A stretch of 64,000 nt of DNA from Pseudorhizobium xiangyangii. GTDB lineage: Bacteria > Pseudomonadota > Alphaproteobacteria > Rhizobiales > Rhizobiaceae. The translations under genes were made by a program, and so were the position numbers. Positions 38,104 through 50,136 of this stretch are shown piece by piece. Below the pieces are notes generated by a model. That model saw nothing but the letters and a program-made list of their open reading frames with translations, had not been told where the DNA came from and searched no databases. The first letter of the stretch is position 1. Every line of letters begins with the position of its first letter. The stretch lies in the NCBI RefSeq assembly GCF_020531965.1, contig NZ_JAJAWH010000003.1, positions 62,001 to 126,000 on the forward strand. Direction: 5' to 3'.

Positions 38104-38919
38104 CTAGACGGCGACTGCCATCGAAAGCGCCGCACCCGCGTCCACCGACGGTCTGAAATTTGCGGTCACCATGCCGTGGTCGCCGATGGTCACCATGCTG
38201 CCGTTGGGGATTTCCATCCACCGGTCGACATCGTCAGTGAGAGGCTCCGACACGAGGCAATAACTGAGGGCATTGCCGAGCGGCGCGGCATAGAGCGTCG
38301 GCGGGCGGTTGTCCGTGGCATATCGGATCGCATGGAGCGCATGCCCGTCGGAGGCCGCGGCAGTGAAGCGAACCAGAGCCTCACCGCCCGCTTCCAGGGA
38401 GAAGGTTTCCGCGATAGCGATGGCGCTTGCGATCGCTGCGGACGGATCAGCATCCAGGCCGAACTCAATAGCAAGCAGGAAAAGCAGTTCGGAATCCGTG
38501 CTGCCGGTGCGGGCGTGAAACAGATCGTCCGACAGAAGACCTTCCATCCGCCGGCGAATGCGCTCGAACCCGGAGATCTGCCCATTGTGCATGAAAGACC
38601 AGCGCCCGTGCACGAAAGGGTGACAGTTGTCGCGACGAGTTGCCCCATGGGTCGCTGCCCGAACATGCGCGAGAAAGAGAGGCGACCGTATTTGGCGAGC
38701 TATGCTTCGCAGATTGCAATCAGACCAGGCCGGAAGGATATCGCGGTAACGGCCGGGTTCCGGATGATCGCCGTACCAGGCGATGCCGAAACCGTCGCCA
38801 TTGGTGGCAGTCTTGGCGCGCGTGGCGCAGTGGGACTGTTCGATCAGGGAGTGGGCCGGCGAGGAGACGAGTTCCTCGAGGTAAATCGGATCACCGCGAT
38901 AGGCTGCCCAACGGCACAT
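38104..38919 (-). CDS. Class II glutamine amidotransferase domain protein
   Basis: 271 residues beginning MCRWAAYRGDP, so the nucleophile Cys2 is exposed after Met removal. NGDGFGIAWYG (about 40-50), LAHVRAATHG (about 83-92) and SFMHNGQISGF (about 107-117) form the glutamine-binding site of the Gn-AT-II/DUF4072 (YafJ, EgtC-like) group. There is no acceptor domain and no ergothioneine gene nearby, so the acceptor is unknown. It converges on the YjbR gene with a 2-nt gap and is divergent from otsB. Confidence 0.9.
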   Translation of the reverse strand: MCRWAAYRGDPIYLEELVSSPAHSLIEQSHCATRAKTATNGDGFGIAWYGDHPEPGRYRDILPAWSDCNLRSIARQIRSPLFLAHVRAATHGATRRDNCHPFVHGRWSFMHNGQISGFERIRRRMEGLLSDDLFHARTGSTDSELLFLLAIEFGLDADPSAAIASAIAIAETFSLEAGGEALVRFTAAASDGHALHAIRYATDNRPPTLYAAPLGNALSYCLVSEPLTDDVDRWMEIPNGSMVTIGDHGMVTANFRPSVDAGAALSMAVAV

Positions 38920-39100
38920 ATTCCTTCAAGCTCCGGCTCGTGCTGTATTTTCTTCTACCCGCGAGAGTCGCCGCACATGGTTAATGGGCCGTAAATCCCG
39001 TCACCCATCGCGCAGATTCGGCCCCTAAACTTCGGCCATTCTGTCCCTCTGACCCTCTCCCGGCCTTGCCACATCAAGACGCCGGTCTACATACTGGCCC

Positions 39101-39910
39101 ATGCATAATCCTGATCCGTCGCAAGCGGGGGGTGGCCACGATCCGCTTCAACAGCTGGAATGGCTCGTGACAGCCCTCTCGAACGAGCCCCATACCTGGG
39201 CGCTTTTTCTCGACATCGATGGCACGCTCATCGACCTGGCGCCCACACCCGACACCATTGTCATCCCCTCTTCCCTGCCCGCCAACCTGAAGACAATATC
39301 CGAGCGTCTCGGTGGCGCTCTGGCCTTGGTAACAGGACGCGCACTGCCCTATGCCGACGAGCTTTTCCGCCCCTACCGGTTCCCCATTGCCGGCCTTCAC
39401 GGCTCTGAACGACGGGCCGCCAACGGCAGTGTCGAGCGCGTTGCCGCGACTGCGGCCTTCGATGAGGTCAAGGCATCGTTGGCCGCGGCTGCCGGCGAGT
39501 GGCCGGGTGTGCTGATCGAAGACAAGGGTGCTGCCGTCGCCGCCCATTACCGCCAGGCGCCGGAATGGTGTGACGAAGTCGAAAAGGCGATGGGGTACTA
39601 TCTGCTTCAGGCCGGCGAGGATTTCACGCTGCAGCGCGGAAAGATGGTATTCGAGATCCGACCAGCGCACGCCGACAAGGGCGGAGCCCTGCAGGCCTAC
39701 CTTGGCGAAGCTCCGTTCCAGGGACGCCGCCCGATCGCCATCGGCGACGATCTGACCGACGAGGCCATGTTCAAGGTCGCCAACGCACTCGGTGGCCACT
39801 CGGTTCGGATCGGCGACACCACTCTCCCTGACGGAACCGCCTCCCAGGCGACCATGTTCTTGTCGTCGGCTGCAAAGCTTCGCGACATCCTGGCTCGGCT
39901 CGCCCGCTAG
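39101..39910 (+). CDS. otsB: Trehalose-6-phosphate phosphatase
   Basis: 269 residues of the HAD superfamily. Motif I is FLDIDGTLIDLAP (about 35-47, nucleophile and acid Asp), motif II ALVTGR near 74-79, and the acidic motif IV IGDDLTDEAMF near 215-225. The order and sequence match OtsB. It removes phosphate from trehalose-6-phosphate to make the osmoprotectant trehalose. It is followed by otsA with a 40-nt gap, so the two form an otsBA operon. Confidence 0.95.
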   Translation: MHNPDPSQAGGGHDPLQQLEWLVTALSNEPHTWALFLDIDGTLIDLAPTPDTIVIPSSLPANLKTISERLGGALALVTGRALPYADELFRPYRFPIAGLHGSERRAANGSVERVAATAAFDEVKASLAAAAGEWPGVLIEDKGAAVAAHYRQAPEWCDEVEKAMGYYLLQAGEDFTLQRGKMVFEIRPAHADKGGALQAYLGEAPFQGRRPIAIGDDLTDEAMFKVANALGGHSVRIGDTTLPDGTASQATMFLSSAAKLRDILARLAR

Positions 39911-39950
39911 AGAGATAAGCCGTATCATCTGAATCTGGAAGGAATTTGCC

Positions 39951-41330
39951 TTGAGCCGTCTTGTGGTCGTATCGAACCGTGTCACCGTTCCGGACAAGAG
40001 CGGCACGGCGCCTGCCGGAGGCCTTGCGGTAGCGCTGCAAGCGGCTCTGGAGGAACGCGGCGGCATCTGGATGGGATGGTCCGGAAACTCCAGCGGCAAT
40101 CGTGAGCCCGCGAAGCTGGACATTCGCGAGCATGGCAACATCACCTATGCCCTGACCGACCTGACCGATACGGATGTCGAGGAGTATTACCACGGTTTCG
40201 CCAATCGGGTGCTATGGCCGATCTGCCACTACAGGCTGGATCTCGCAGAGTACGGCCGCAAGGAAATGGCCGGCTATTTCCGCGTCAACCGCTTCTTCGC
40301 ACACAAGCTTGCGCCGTTGCTCAAGGAAGACGACATCATCTGGGTGCACGACTACCACCTGATCCCGCTCGCCGCGGAACTTCGCCAGATGGGGCTCAAG
40401 AACAAGATCGGCTTTTTCCTGCACATTCCCTGGCCGCCGGCCGACGTGCTGTTTGCCATGCCGGTCCACGAGCAGATCATGCGCGGGCTCTCGCAATACG
40501 ATCTGATCGGCTTCCAGACTGACCACGACCTGGACAATTTCGGCGGCGGGCTGGTACGCGAGGGAATCGGCGAGAGGCTGGAAGGCGGCAAGAAGTTCTC
40601 GACCTACGGCCGAACCTTCAAGGGTGGCGCCTATTCGATTTCCATCGAGACCAAGACCTTTGCGGAATTTGCCGTCAAGGCATCCAGGAACGTCATGGTG
40701 CGCAAGGCGCGCCAGAGCATCGAGGGTCGAGACCTCATCATCGGCGTCGATCGGCTCGACTATTCGAAGGGCATTACCCAGCGGATCGACGCATTCGAGC
40801 AGTTCATCAAATTAAACCCCGCCTACCAGAACAAGGTGACCTACCTGCAGATCACGCCGAAATCCCGTTCGGAAGTGCCTGAATACGAGCAGATGCAGCG
40901 CACTGTCGCCGAACAGGCGGGCCACGTTAACGGTGCGCTCGGGCAGGTGGACTGGGTACCCATACGCTACGTCAATCGTTCCGTGGCACGGCCGCTGCTG
41001 GCAGGCCTTTACCGGCTGGCGAAGATCGGCTTGGTGACGCCGCTGCGCGACGGCATGAACCTCGTTGCCAAGGAATATGTCGCGGCACAGGATCCGGAGG
41101 ATCCGGGGGTGTTGGTCCTGTCACGCTTCGCCGGTGCCGCCCGCGAACTCTCGGGCGCGCTGCTCGTCAACCCTTACGATATCGAGGGGACGGCCCACGC
41201 GATTGCCCGCGGGCTGACCATGTCGCTCGACGAGCGCAAGCAGCGCTGGGAGAAGATGATGGGGCATCTCCTCGAATACGACATCAACCGTTGGTGCGAC
41301 GACTTTCTCAGGGACCTTACGGCTGACTGA
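39951..41330 (+). CDS. otsA: Alpha,alpha-trehalose-phosphate synthase (UDP-forming)
   Basis: 459 residues of GT20, starting at TTG 39951 with GGAAGGAA upstream (MSRLVVVSNRV is the exact family N-terminus). Substrate-binding blocks include PAGGLAVAL near 21-29, VHDYHLIPLAAELRQ near 131-145, HIPWPPADVL near 157-166, VDRLDYSKGITQRIDAF near 266-282 and the C-terminal TPLRDGMNLVAKEYV. It makes trehalose-6-phosphate from UDP-glucose and glucose-6-phosphate. It converges on prfC with a 6-nt gap. Confidence 0.96.
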   Translation: MSRLVVVSNRVTVPDKSGTAPAGGLAVALQAALEERGGIWMGWSGNSSGNREPAKLDIREHGNITYALTDLTDTDVEEYYHGFANRVLWPICHYRLDLAEYGRKEMAGYFRVNRFFAHKLAPLLKEDDIIWVHDYHLIPLAAELRQMGLKNKIGFFLHIPWPPADVLFAMPVHEQIMRGLSQYDLIGFQTDHDLDNFGGGLVREGIGERLEGGKKFSTYGRTFKGGAYSISIETKTFAEFAVKASRNVMVRKARQSIEGRDLIIGVDRLDYSKGITQRIDAFEQFIKLNPAYQNKVTYLQITPKSRSEVPEYEQMQRTVAEQAGHVNGALGQVDWVPIRYVNRSVARPLLAGLYRLAKIGLVTPLRDGMNLVAKEYVAAQDPEDPGVLVLSRFAGAARELSGALLVNPYDIEGTAHAIARGLTMSLDERKQRWEKMMGHLLEYDINRWCDDFLRDLTAD

Positions 41331-41336
41331 GGTTTA

Positions 41337-42920
41337 TCACGCCGCCTTGGCGACGTGATACTCCTTGATCGCTGCCATCTTGATAGCCGGATAACGTTCC
41401 GACTCGTAGCGAAGCGAAAAGGCATCCTGCGCCATGAACACAGGATCGCCATCCAGATCCCGGCAGATGTCGCCGCGACGCTGGGTCATGAACTTGTCGA
41501 GTTCACCCGGCTGCTCTGAAGAAATCCAGCGGCAGACCGAGAACCGCGACATTTCAAACGAGACCGGCAGGGTATATTCGCCCGCCAGGCGCTCCTTCAG
41601 AACGTCAAGCTGCAGTGCGCCGACGACCCCAACGATGGCGGGGGAGCCATCTTCCGGCGAGAACAGCTGCACGACGCCCTCTTCCGCCATCTGCTGCAAG
41701 GCTTCCTTGAGCTTCTTCGCCTTCATGGCGTCCTCAAGCCGCACGCGGCGCAGGATTTCCGGCGAGAAGTTGGGAACGCCCTGGAAGACGAGGTTTTCGC
41801 CTTCCGTCAACGTATCGCCGATGCGCAGCGTGCCGTGGTTCGGAATGCCAACGACGTCCCCGGCATAGGCCGTGTCGGCCAACTGGCGCTGCGAGGCGAA
41901 GAAGAACTGCGGTGCCGTCAGGCCCATCTGCTTGCCGGTTCGGGCCAGACGCGCCTTCATGCCACGCTCGAGCTTGCCGGAGCAGATGCGCGCGAAGGCG
42001 ATGCGGTCGCGGTGGTTGGGGTCCATGTTGGCCTGGATCTTGAACACGAAGGCCGTCATCTTGTCTTCGGCCGCATGAACCTTGCGGATATCGGCCACCT
42101 GGTCGCGCGGCGGAGGCGCGAAATCACCCAGCGCGTTGATCAGATCGCGCACGCCGAAATTCTTCAGCGCCGAACCGAAGAAGACCGGGGTCATGTGGCC
42201 TTCGAGGAAGGCCTGCTTGTCGAACGGCCGGCAGGCCTCCCGGGCGAGTTCCAGCTCTTCGATGAACACCGCACGTTCGTTTTCCGGCAGTTGCTCGGCG
42301 ACATTGGCAGGGCTGTTGACCGGCAAGCCTTCGACCTGCTTGTCGGAGCCGCGGAAAGTGTTTTCCGCCAGGTTGTAGGAACCGCTGAAGGTCTTGGAGC
42401 GACCGACGGGCCACGTTATCGGCGCCGTATCAAGCGCGAGCTTCTCCTCGACCTCGTCGAGAATCTCGAAGGGATCGCGGCTTTCGCGGTCCATCTTGTT
42501 GATGAAGGTGATGATCGGGATGTCGCGCATGCGGCAGACTTCGAACAGCTTCAGCGTCCGCGGCTCGATCCCCTTGGCCGCATCAATGACCATGACCGCG
42601 GCATCCACCGCCGTCAGCGTACGATAGGTGTCGTCGGCAAAGTCTTCGTGGCCGGGCGTATCGAGGATGTTGAAGACATTGCCTTCATATTCAAAGGTCA
42701 TCACGGAGGTGACCACCGAAATGCCGCGCTCGCGCTCGATCTTCATCCAGTCCGAACGGGTCTGGATGCGATCCTTCTTGGCCTTCACTTCGCCGGCGAG
42801 CTGGATTGCACCGCCGAACAGGAGCAGCTTTTCGGTGAGCGTGGTCTTACCCGCGTCCGGGTGCGCGATGATCGCGAAGGTGCGGCGGCGGGATACCGCC
42901 TCAGCGAGACTTTCGGCCAT
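41337..42920 (-). CDS. prfC: Peptide chain release factor 3
   Basis: 527 residues, translational GTPase. G1 is AHPDAGKTT at about 19-27, G3 [14 protein letters not shown] near 91-104, and G4 NKMD near 144-147. Length, the [15 protein letters not shown] switch I region and the C-terminal [16 protein letters not shown] match RF3 rather than EF-G. It recycles RF1/RF2 after peptide release. It is single, between the convergent otsA and the divergent dut. Confidence 0.96.
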   Translation of the reverse strand: MAESLAEAVSRRRTFAIIAHPDAGKTTLTEKLLLFGGAIQLAGEVKAKKDRIQTRSDWMKIERERGISVVTSVMTFEYEGNVFNILDTPGHEDFADDTYRTLTAVDAAVMVIDAAKGIEPRTLKLFEVCRMRDIPIITFINKMDRESRDPFEILDEVEEKLALDTAPITWPVGRSKTFSGSYNLAENTFRGSDKQVEGLPVNSPANVAEQLPENERAVFIEELELAREACRPFDKQAFLEGHMTPVFFGSALKNFGVRDLINALGDFAPPPRDQVADIRKVHAAEDKMTAFVFKIQANMDPNHRDRIAFARICSGKLERGMKARLARTGKQMGLTAPQFFFASQRQLADTAYAGDVVGIPNHGTLRIGDTLTEGENLVFQGVPNFSPEILRRVRLEDAMKAKKLKEALQQMAEEGVVQLFSPEDGSPAIVGVVGALQLDVLKERLAGEYTLPVSFEMSRFSVCRWISSEQPGELDKFMTQRRGDICRDLDGDPVFMAQDAFSLRYESERYPAIKMAAIKEYHVAKAA

Positions 42921-43018
42921 GGTCCAATAATCCTTTGAGTTGTCGCGTATCTAACGACTCCGTGGATAACTTTCAATTCGTGTTTGACCCCGGCGATCAC
43001 CGGTCGGCAAATGGGCTT

Positions 43019-43489
43019 ATGAATATGCACGCTCCTTCCACGCCCAAGCTTACTCTCGTTCGGCTACCGCACGCGGCAGAGCTTCCCCTGCCCACCTACG
43101 AGACGGCAGGCGCCGCCGGCATGGACCTGAGCGCCGCAGTGGACGAAGGCGATGTGATCACGCTTGCGCCCGGCAAACGCACGCTTGTACCCACCGGCTT
43201 CGTGTTCGAGATCCCGGACGGTTTCGAAGCGCAAATTCGGCCGCGTTCCGGCCTCGCCTTCAAACACGGGATCACCTGCCTGAATACGCCGGGCACGATC
43301 GACAGCGATTACCGGGGCGAGGTGAAGGTGTTGCTGGTGAACCTTGGTGAAGGGGATTTTGCCATTACCCGCGGCATGCGGATCGCCCAGATGGTCATCG
43401 CACCCGTGACACAGGTTCGGGTCGAGGAAGCCGGCAGTGCCAGCGCCACTGAACGGGGAGCAGGCGGCTTCGGTTCTACCGGGATCTGA
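43019..43489 (+). CDS. dut: Deoxyuridine 5'-triphosphate nucleotidohydrolase
   Basis: 156 residues from the ATG at 43019; the frame is open from 42935, and an ATG at 43025 is the other choice (154). The trimeric dUTPase motifs are all there: AAGMDLSA (motif 1), [12 protein letters not shown] (2), [21 protein letters not shown] (3), RIAQMVI (4) and the C-terminal [10 protein letters not shown] (5). It hydrolyses dUTP to dUMP. It is divergent from prfC and not joined to coaBC. Confidence 0.95.
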   Translation: MNMHAPSTPKLTLVRLPHAAELPLPTYETAGAAGMDLSAAVDEGDVITLAPGKRTLVPTGFVFEIPDGFEAQIRPRSGLAFKHGITCLNTPGTIDSDYRGEVKVLLVNLGEGDFAITRGMRIAQMVIAPVTQVRVEEAGSASATERGAGGFGSTGI

Positions 43490-43594
43490 CGATCCCCTGC
43501 TCCGGAGCGTGCAACGCACTCGCGTCAAGATTGCCAAGGCTATTGCAACATCTCTGCTCCGGCGCTAGCGATCATGGGAATTCGAGGGCTCACC

Positions 43595-44209
43595 ATGACA
43601 CTGACCACGCTTCTCGCCTATAGCGGCGCATTGTTCGTCGCCGCCGCCATCCCGGGTCCCGGGATGACGGCAATCGTTGCGCGGGCATTGGGCTCCGGCT
43701 TCCGGCCAACCTTCGTCATGGGGCTGGGGCTCATCCTCGGCGACCTCTGCTATCTGACTGCGGTCATTCTTGGACTGGCGCTGGTCGCACAGACCTTCAC
43801 CACTCCCTTTCTCATCATCAAGTATCTTGGCGCCGTCTACCTGGCCTACATCGCCTGGAAGCTCTGGACGACCGGCCTGATCGCACAGGACATCAAGGCA
43901 AAGCGTTCCACCAATGTCGGCCTTTCCTTCCTGTCGGGACTGCTGGTGACCCTCGGCAACCCCAAAACCATGCTTTTCTATGTCGCCCTGGTGCCGACCT
44001 TGATTCCCCTCGAGCAGATCGATCTCGGGGACTATGCAATCCTTGTCGGCACCACCTTCGTCATCCTGATTGCTGTGCTTATTCCCTACATCCTGCTGGC
44101 GACGCAGGCGCGCGCGCTTCTGAAAAGGCCCGACTCGCTCAGGACCCTCAATCGTTCAGCCGCCGGCATTCTTGCGGGCACGGCCGCCTACATCGCCGTC
44201 AGGGGCTGA
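43595..44209 (+). CDS. LysE/RhtB-family exporter (copy 2)
   Basis: 204 residues from the ATG at 43595 with GAGGG upstream (an ATG seven codons earlier is in frame). Six membrane segments, the family motif IPGPGMTAIVARALGSGFRP near 20-39 and LGNPKTMLFYVALVPT near 122-137. It is only distantly like the copy at 27279-27896. Substrate unknown; beside cysK, but that neighbourhood alone does not prove cysteine export. Confidence 0.88.
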   Translation: MTLTTLLAYSGALFVAAAIPGPGMTAIVARALGSGFRPTFVMGLGLILGDLCYLTAVILGLALVAQTFTTPFLIIKYLGAVYLAYIAWKLWTTGLIAQDIKAKRSTNVGLSFLSGLLVTLGNPKTMLFYVALVPTLIPLEQIDLGDYAILVGTTFVILIAVLIPYILLATQARALLKRPDSLRTLNRSAAGILAGTAAYIAVRG

Positions 44210-44338
44210 TGAAAATTCCCCTGCAAGGGCCGGTAGTAACGCAAATTTTCCAACACCAACCTCCGGGATAGGTAACGGCATCTGGTCGATGCGCCGATTT
44301 CGACCTATTGTCCCATCTAACATTCCAGGGAGATTTTC

Positions 44339-45307
44339 ATGTCGGAAGCCAAGAAGCCAGGCCGCGGCCGTATCTACGCGTCGATTACCGAAACCATCGG
44401 CGACACGCCGATCGTGCGTCTCGACAAGCTGGCGAAAGAGAAGGGCGTGAAGGCCAATCTGCTCGCGAAGCTGGAGTTCTTCAATCCTATCGCCTCCGTC
44501 AAGGACCGCATCGGAGTGGCGATGATCGAGAGCCTCGAGGCGCAGGGCAAGATCACTCCCGGAAAGACGACGCTGGTGGAGCCGACTTCCGGCAATACCG
44601 GCATTGCGCTTGCCTTCGCGGCTGCTGCCAAGGGCTACAAGCTCATCCTCACCATGCCCGAGACGATGTCGATCGAACGCCGCAAGATGCTGGCGCTGCT
44701 CGGCGCCGAACTGGTTTTGACCGAAGGTCCGAAGGGCATGAAGGGCGCGATCGCCAAGGCCGAGGAGCTTGCCTCCACATTGCCCGACGCCATTATCCCG
44801 CAGCAATTCGAGAACCCGGCCAACCCGGAAATCCATCGCAAGACGACAGCCGAGGAAATCTGGAACGATACTGACGGCAAGGTCGACATCTTCGTCTCCG
44901 GGATCGGCACAGGTGGCACGATTACCGGCGCCGGCCAGGTGCTGAAGGGCCGCAAGCCGGACCTCCAGGTCATCGCCGTCGAGCCGACCGACAGCCCTGT
45001 CCTGTCCGGCGGCAATCCGGGGCCGCACAAGATCCAGGGCATCGGCGCAGGCTTTGCTCCGAAGATCCTCGACACCAGCATCTATGACGAAGTGGTCACG
45101 GTGAGCAACGACGAGGCTTTCGAACTCGCGCGCCTCGTCGCACGTCTGGAAGGCGTGCCGGTCGGTATTTCCTCCGGCGCAGCGCTTGCCGCCGCCATCA
45201 AGGTCGGCAGCCGCGAGGAAAATGCCGGCAAGAACATCGTCGTCATCATCCCCTCGTTTGCAGAGCGTTACCTGTCGACGGCGCTCTTTGAAGGTCTCGG
45301 CGGCTGA
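44339..45307 (+). CDS. cysK: Cysteine synthase A (O-acetylserine sulfhydrylase)
   Basis: 322 residues. The PLP lysine is Lys55 in [11 protein letters not shown]; the substrate loop [10 protein letters not shown] is at about 81-90, the phosphate loop [10 protein letters not shown] near 198-207, and the C-terminal SSGAAL loop near 278-283 are all canonical. It makes cysteine from O-acetylserine and sulfide. GGGAG ribosome-binding site. A perfect 9-bp hairpin follows between it and the convergent yifB-like gene. Confidence 0.96.
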   Translation: MSEAKKPGRGRIYASITETIGDTPIVRLDKLAKEKGVKANLLAKLEFFNPIASVKDRIGVAMIESLEAQGKITPGKTTLVEPTSGNTGIALAFAAAAKGYKLILTMPETMSIERRKMLALLGAELVLTEGPKGMKGAIAKAEELASTLPDAIIPQQFENPANPEIHRKTTAEEIWNDTDGKVDIFVSGIGTGGTITGAGQVLKGRKPDLQVIAVEPTDSPVLSGGNPGPHKIQGIGAGFAPKILDTSIYDEVVTVSNDEAFELARLVARLEGVPVGISSGAALAAAIKVGSREENAGKNIVVIIPSFAERYLSTALFEGLGG

Positions 45308-45342
45308 AATCCAGGCAGACCCCGCATCAGACACTCGACATC

Positions 45343-45364
45343 GAAGGGCGCTGCGGCGCCCTTC
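45343..45364 (+). terminator. Hairpin between cysK and the YifB gene
   Basis: Arms 45343-45351 (GAAGGGCGC) and 45356-45364 (GCGCCCTTC) with a 4-nt loop, 35 nt after the cysK stop and before the convergent ATPase stop. The trailing sequence CTGCTTTCC is only weakly T-rich. Confidence 0.7.
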
Positions 45365-45388
45365 CTGCTTTCCGGATGACGTTCCCGG

Positions 45389-46921
45389 TCAGGCGGCCGC
45401 CGACAGTCGCTCACCGGCGATGCGATAGGAGATCGCCTCCGCGAGATGCAGGCGGCCAACTGTCTCGCTGCCATCGAGATCTGCCAGCGTTCGCGCCACC
45501 TTGAGGATCCGGTGATATCCGCGGGCCGAGAATCTCAGCTTTTCAGCGGCATCTCTCAACAATTGCAGTCCACCGGGATCCGGTTCGGCAATCTTCTCGA
45601 TGAGAGATGTCGAGCAGCGTGCATTGGTCAACATGTCCGGTCTGCCCGCCCATGCAAAGCGTTCCCGTTGCCGCTCGCGGGCTACAGCCACCCGTTTGGC
45701 GACCTCGGCGCTCGCTTCCGATGGCCGCGGACGGATGAGGTCTGCGGCCGAAACGGCCGGAACGTCGATCCGGATGTCGATGCGGTCCATCAACGGTCCG
45801 GATATGCGCCCCTGGTAGTCGGACATGCATTTCGAGCCACGGGCGCACGTATGGCCCGGCTCGCCCGCCATGCCGCAGCGGCAAGGGTTCATCGCCGCTG
45901 CGAGCTGGAAAGCGGCAGGATAGCAAACGCGATGGTTGGCCCTTGCGATCACACATTCACCGGTTTCAAGAGGCTGCCGCAGCGCATCCAGCACTTGCGG
46001 CGAGAATTCCGGAAATTCGTCGAGGAACAGCACGCCATGATGGGCAAGCGACGCCTCCCCGGGCTTCGCCCGCAATCCGCCACCAACCAGTGCCGCCATG
46101 GTCGCCGAATGATGCGGCGTCCGATAGGGCCGACGATCCGAGAGCTTGCCGCCGGACAGCTGCCCGGCGATCGAGTGGATCATCGAAACTTCGAGCAGTT
46201 CGGCAGCCGAGAGCGGCGGCAGGATGGACGGCAGGCGTGCCGCCAGCATGGACTTTCCCGAACCTGGCGGCCCGACCATGAGCAAATTGTGTCCGCCGGC
46301 TGCCGCCACCTCCAGCGCCCGCTTGGCGCTCTCCTGGCCCTTGATATCGGCCAGATCCGGCAGGTTCGCCGGCAACGCCCGGATGGCCGGCTGTGGTCGC
46401 GACAACACCTGGGTTCCCCGGAAATGATTGGCAAGCGCAATCAGGCTGCGCGGGGCAAGGATATCGATGTCAGGCCCGGCCCAGGCGGCTTCCGGGCCGC
46501 TGTCTGCCGGGCAGATGAGCCCCTTGCTCATCGCGTTGGCGCCGATCGCCGCGGGCAAGGCGCCGGCCACCGCCGCAAGCGTTCCATCGAGATTCAATTC
46601 GCCGATCGCCACATAGTCGGAAAGCGCGTCGGCCGGAATTGCGCCCAGCGCCGCCATCAGCCCGAGCGCGATCGGAAGATCGAAATGGGACCCTTCCTTG
46701 GGAAGGTCCGCAGGAGCGAGATTGACGGTGACTTTTTTGGGCGGGAGCGACAGGCCCGATGCATGCAGAGCCGCCTGAACCCGCTCACGACTTTCGGCCA
46801 CCGCTTTGTCCGGCAGGCCGACAATGTGCATGTTCACCTTGCCGGGACCGACCATGACCTGCACTTCGACAGGAACGCCTTCTATGCCTTGAAATGCAAC
46901 CGTAGAGACACGCGCCACCAT
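45389..46921 (-). CDS. YifB/ComM-family Mg-chelatase-like AAA+ ATPase
   Basis: 510 residues from the ATG at 46921 (the frame is open to 47023; GGGGGCGG is upstream of the chosen ATG). The N-terminal Lon-protease-like ChlI domain (about 1-160) starts MVARVSTVAFQGIEGVPVEV and has NLAPADLPKEGSHFDLPIAL; Walker A is GPPGSGKSMLAARL near 216-229, Walker B LFLDEFPEF, and the Mg_chelatase_C domain with a cysteine cluster CRCGMAGEPGHTC precedes the C-terminus. In naturally transformable bacteria ComM is a branch-migration helicase; here only the family is sure. Confidence 0.92.
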   Translation of the reverse strand: MVARVSTVAFQGIEGVPVEVQVMVGPGKVNMHIVGLPDKAVAESRERVQAALHASGLSLPPKKVTVNLAPADLPKEGSHFDLPIALGLMAALGAIPADALSDYVAIGELNLDGTLAAVAGALPAAIGANAMSKGLICPADSGPEAAWAGPDIDILAPRSLIALANHFRGTQVLSRPQPAIRALPANLPDLADIKGQESAKRALEVAAAGGHNLLMVGPPGSGKSMLAARLPSILPPLSAAELLEVSMIHSIAGQLSGGKLSDRRPYRTPHHSATMAALVGGGLRAKPGEASLAHHGVLFLDEFPEFSPQVLDALRQPLETGECVIARANHRVCYPAAFQLAAAMNPCRCGMAGEPGHTCARGSKCMSDYQGRISGPLMDRIDIRIDVPAVSAADLIRPRPSEASAEVAKRVAVARERQRERFAWAGRPDMLTNARCSTSLIEKIAEPDPGGLQLLRDAAEKLRFSARGYHRILKVARTLADLDGSETVGRLHLAEAISYRIAGERLSAAA

Positions 46922-47143
46922 GATACCGCCCCCAGCTTCATGTCCGAGGCGCAAGCGATGTAAGCTTTCTGCGCCAGCGATTGCAATCTGGCATGGAAAA
47001 CGGAATAAAACAAGAACATCCATCGAACGATTTCGCGCACCCGCTGCATCAGGGTTGCAGCGGGTTGTGAAAGCAGAACAAACAGGAGCTAAGGCCGGAA
47101 CGATCCGGCTGTCAGGTCACAAAATAAGTCGGACATTGGCCGA

Positions 47144-48094
47144 TTAGATGCGTTTCGCCTCGATGGCATCCCACATGAGAGCGGCAACGTCTGCACCGCC
47201 GAATTTCTTTACTTCACGAATACCTGTCGGCGAGGTGACGTTGATCTCGGTCATATAGTCACCGATCACATCGATGCCGACAAAGATAAAGCCGCGTTCC
47301 CTGAGCGCCGGCCCGATGCGCGCACAGATTTCGCGCTCCCGTTTCGTCAGCTCGGTAGCCTCGGCACGGCCGCCGACATGCATGTTGGAGCGGCTGTCCG
47401 TTTCCGCCGGAACGCGGTTGATGGCGCCAACCGGCTCCCCATCGACGAGCAGGATTCGCTTGTCTCCCTTGCGCACCGCCGGAAGGTAGGCCTGTGCGAT
47501 ATAAGGCTCACCGCGATAGACCTGATCGAACATTTCGAGCAGCGACGTGAAATTGCGGTCGTCGCGGGCGGAATGGAAAACACCGGCGCCACCGTTGCCG
47601 TAAAGCGGCTTGAGAATGATGTCGCCCATTTCCTGGCGGAAGCGCGCGATCTCCTCTGCATCACGGCTGATGAGCGTCGCCGGCATCAAGTCCGCGAACT
47701 CCGTCACGAAGATCTTTTCAGGCGAATTGCGCACCCAGGCCGGATCGTTGACCACCAGAGTCTTCGGGTGGATGCGCTCCAGGAGATGCGTGGAGGTGAT
47801 GTAGCCCATGTGGAAGGGCGGATCCTGCCGCAGGTGGATGACATCCATGGTGGAAAGATCGATGCGCTCACGCTCGCCGAGCGTGAAGTGTTCGCCCTTC
47901 ACATCGCGCACCTGCATCGGCTCGACAGCGGCAAAAATCTTGCCGTCGCGCATGGTCAGGCGATCGGGCGTATAGTGGAAGAGCTCGTATCCGCGGGCCT
48001 GCGCCTCAAGCGCCATGGCGAACGTCGAGTCCCCGGTGATGCTGATGCCGGAGACATGGTCCATCTGAAATGCAACCGTACGGATTCTTGCCAT
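47144..48094 (-). CDS. gshB: Glutathione synthetase
   Basis: 316 residues, ATP-grasp. It starts [14 protein letters not shown], with the family blocks [14 protein letters not shown] near 112-125, [12 protein letters not shown] (ATP-binding loop) near 166-177, and [20 protein letters not shown] (metal ligands) near 274-293. It joins glycine to gamma-glutamylcysteine. It lies downstream of ugpC with a 75-nt gap and a common rhizobial neighbour (yraN-rsmI) is 4.5 kb further because of the ugp block. Confidence 0.95.
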   Translation of the reverse strand: MARIRTVAFQMDHVSGISITGDSTFAMALEAQARGYELFHYTPDRLTMRDGKIFAAVEPMQVRDVKGEHFTLGERERIDLSTMDVIHLRQDPPFHMGYITSTHLLERIHPKTLVVNDPAWVRNSPEKIFVTEFADLMPATLISRDAEEIARFRQEMGDIILKPLYGNGGAGVFHSARDDRNFTSLLEMFDQVYRGEPYIAQAYLPAVRKGDKRILLVDGEPVGAINRVPAETDSRSNMHVGGRAEATELTKREREICARIGPALRERGFIFVGIDVIGDYMTEINVTSPTGIREVKKFGGADVAALMWDAIEAKRI

Positions 48095-48169
48095 TGTCTG
48101 CCCCTTCGAAAATGCCCGCCTGATGTAGGACGGCGGCTGGCCAAAGGCAACGGTCTCCCATCGACCGAT

Positions 48170-49273
<1,104 letters not shown>

Positions 49274-49275
49274 TG

Positions 49276-50124
49276 TTATTTCTCCGTTTCAACCAGGCCC
49301 TTGACGAACAGGCGCTGCATGAAAATGACGACGAGGACGGGGGGAAGCATGGCCATCATCACCGCGGCCATGGCGTAGTGCCACAGCGGCTCGGCATCGG
49401 CGCTGGCGGCCAGGCGCTTGATGCCCATGACGATCGTGTAGAAATTGCTGTCCGTGGTGATCAGCAATGGCCAGAGGTACTGAACCCATCCATAGATGAA
49501 AAGGATGACGAAGAGCGCGGCGATATTGGTGCGGCTGAGCGGCAGCAGGATGTCCCGGAAGAACTTCAGGGGACCGGCGCCGTCCACGCGTGCGGCTTCC
49601 ATTATCTCCTCCGGCACGGTCAGAAAGAACTGCCGGAACAGGAAGGTCGCAGTTGCCGAGGCAATGAGCGGCAGCGTCAGGCCGGCGTAGGAATTGAGCA
49701 TGCCAAGATCGGCAACCACCTTGAAGGTCGGAAGTATCCGCACCTCGACCGGCAGCATCAGCGTGATGAAGATCATCCAGAACGCCAGGACACGGAACGG
49801 GAACCTGAAATAGACGATCGCATAGGCCGAGGTGATCGAGATTGCGATCTTGCCGACTGCAATGATCAGGGCCATCCAGAGCGAGTTGAACATCATGACC
49901 CAGAGCGGCGGAGCGCCCGCAGACGTCAGGCCCTCGTTCCACATCATCGAGTAGTTCTCGACCATATGGGTGCCCGGCAGAAGTGGCATCACGCCACTGA
50001 CAAAGGCGCCGGTTCCGTGGGTGGAGGCGATGAAGGCGACATAGACCGGGAACGCGACGATCGCGACACCGGTGATCAGCACCAGATGAGTCAGAAAATC
50101 GAGAAGGGGGCGGTTTTCAACCAT
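49276..50124 (-). CDS. ugpE: sn-Glycerol-3-phosphate ABC transporter permease UgpE
   Basis: 282 residues, six membrane helices, MalG-type permease. The EAA loop that docks the ATPase is [22 protein letters not shown], near residues 189-210. It begins [17 protein letters not shown], the UgpE start. It lies 12 nt after ugpA and 2 nt before ugpC, so it is translated as part of the operon. Confidence 0.93.
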   Translation of the reverse strand: MVENRPLLDFLTHLVLITGVAIVAFPVYVAFIASTHGTGAFVSGVMPLLPGTHMVENYSMMWNEGLTSAGAPPLWVMMFNSLWMALIIAVGKIAISITSAYAIVYFRFPFRVLAFWMIFITLMLPVEVRILPTFKVVADLGMLNSYAGLTLPLIASATATFLFRQFFLTVPEEIMEAARVDGAGPLKFFRDILLPLSRTNIAALFVILFIYGWVQYLWPLLITTDSNFYTIVMGIKRLAASADAEPLWHYAMAAVMMAMLPPVLVVIFMQRLFVKGLVETEK

Positions 50125-50136
50125 GTCCGGGCGTCC

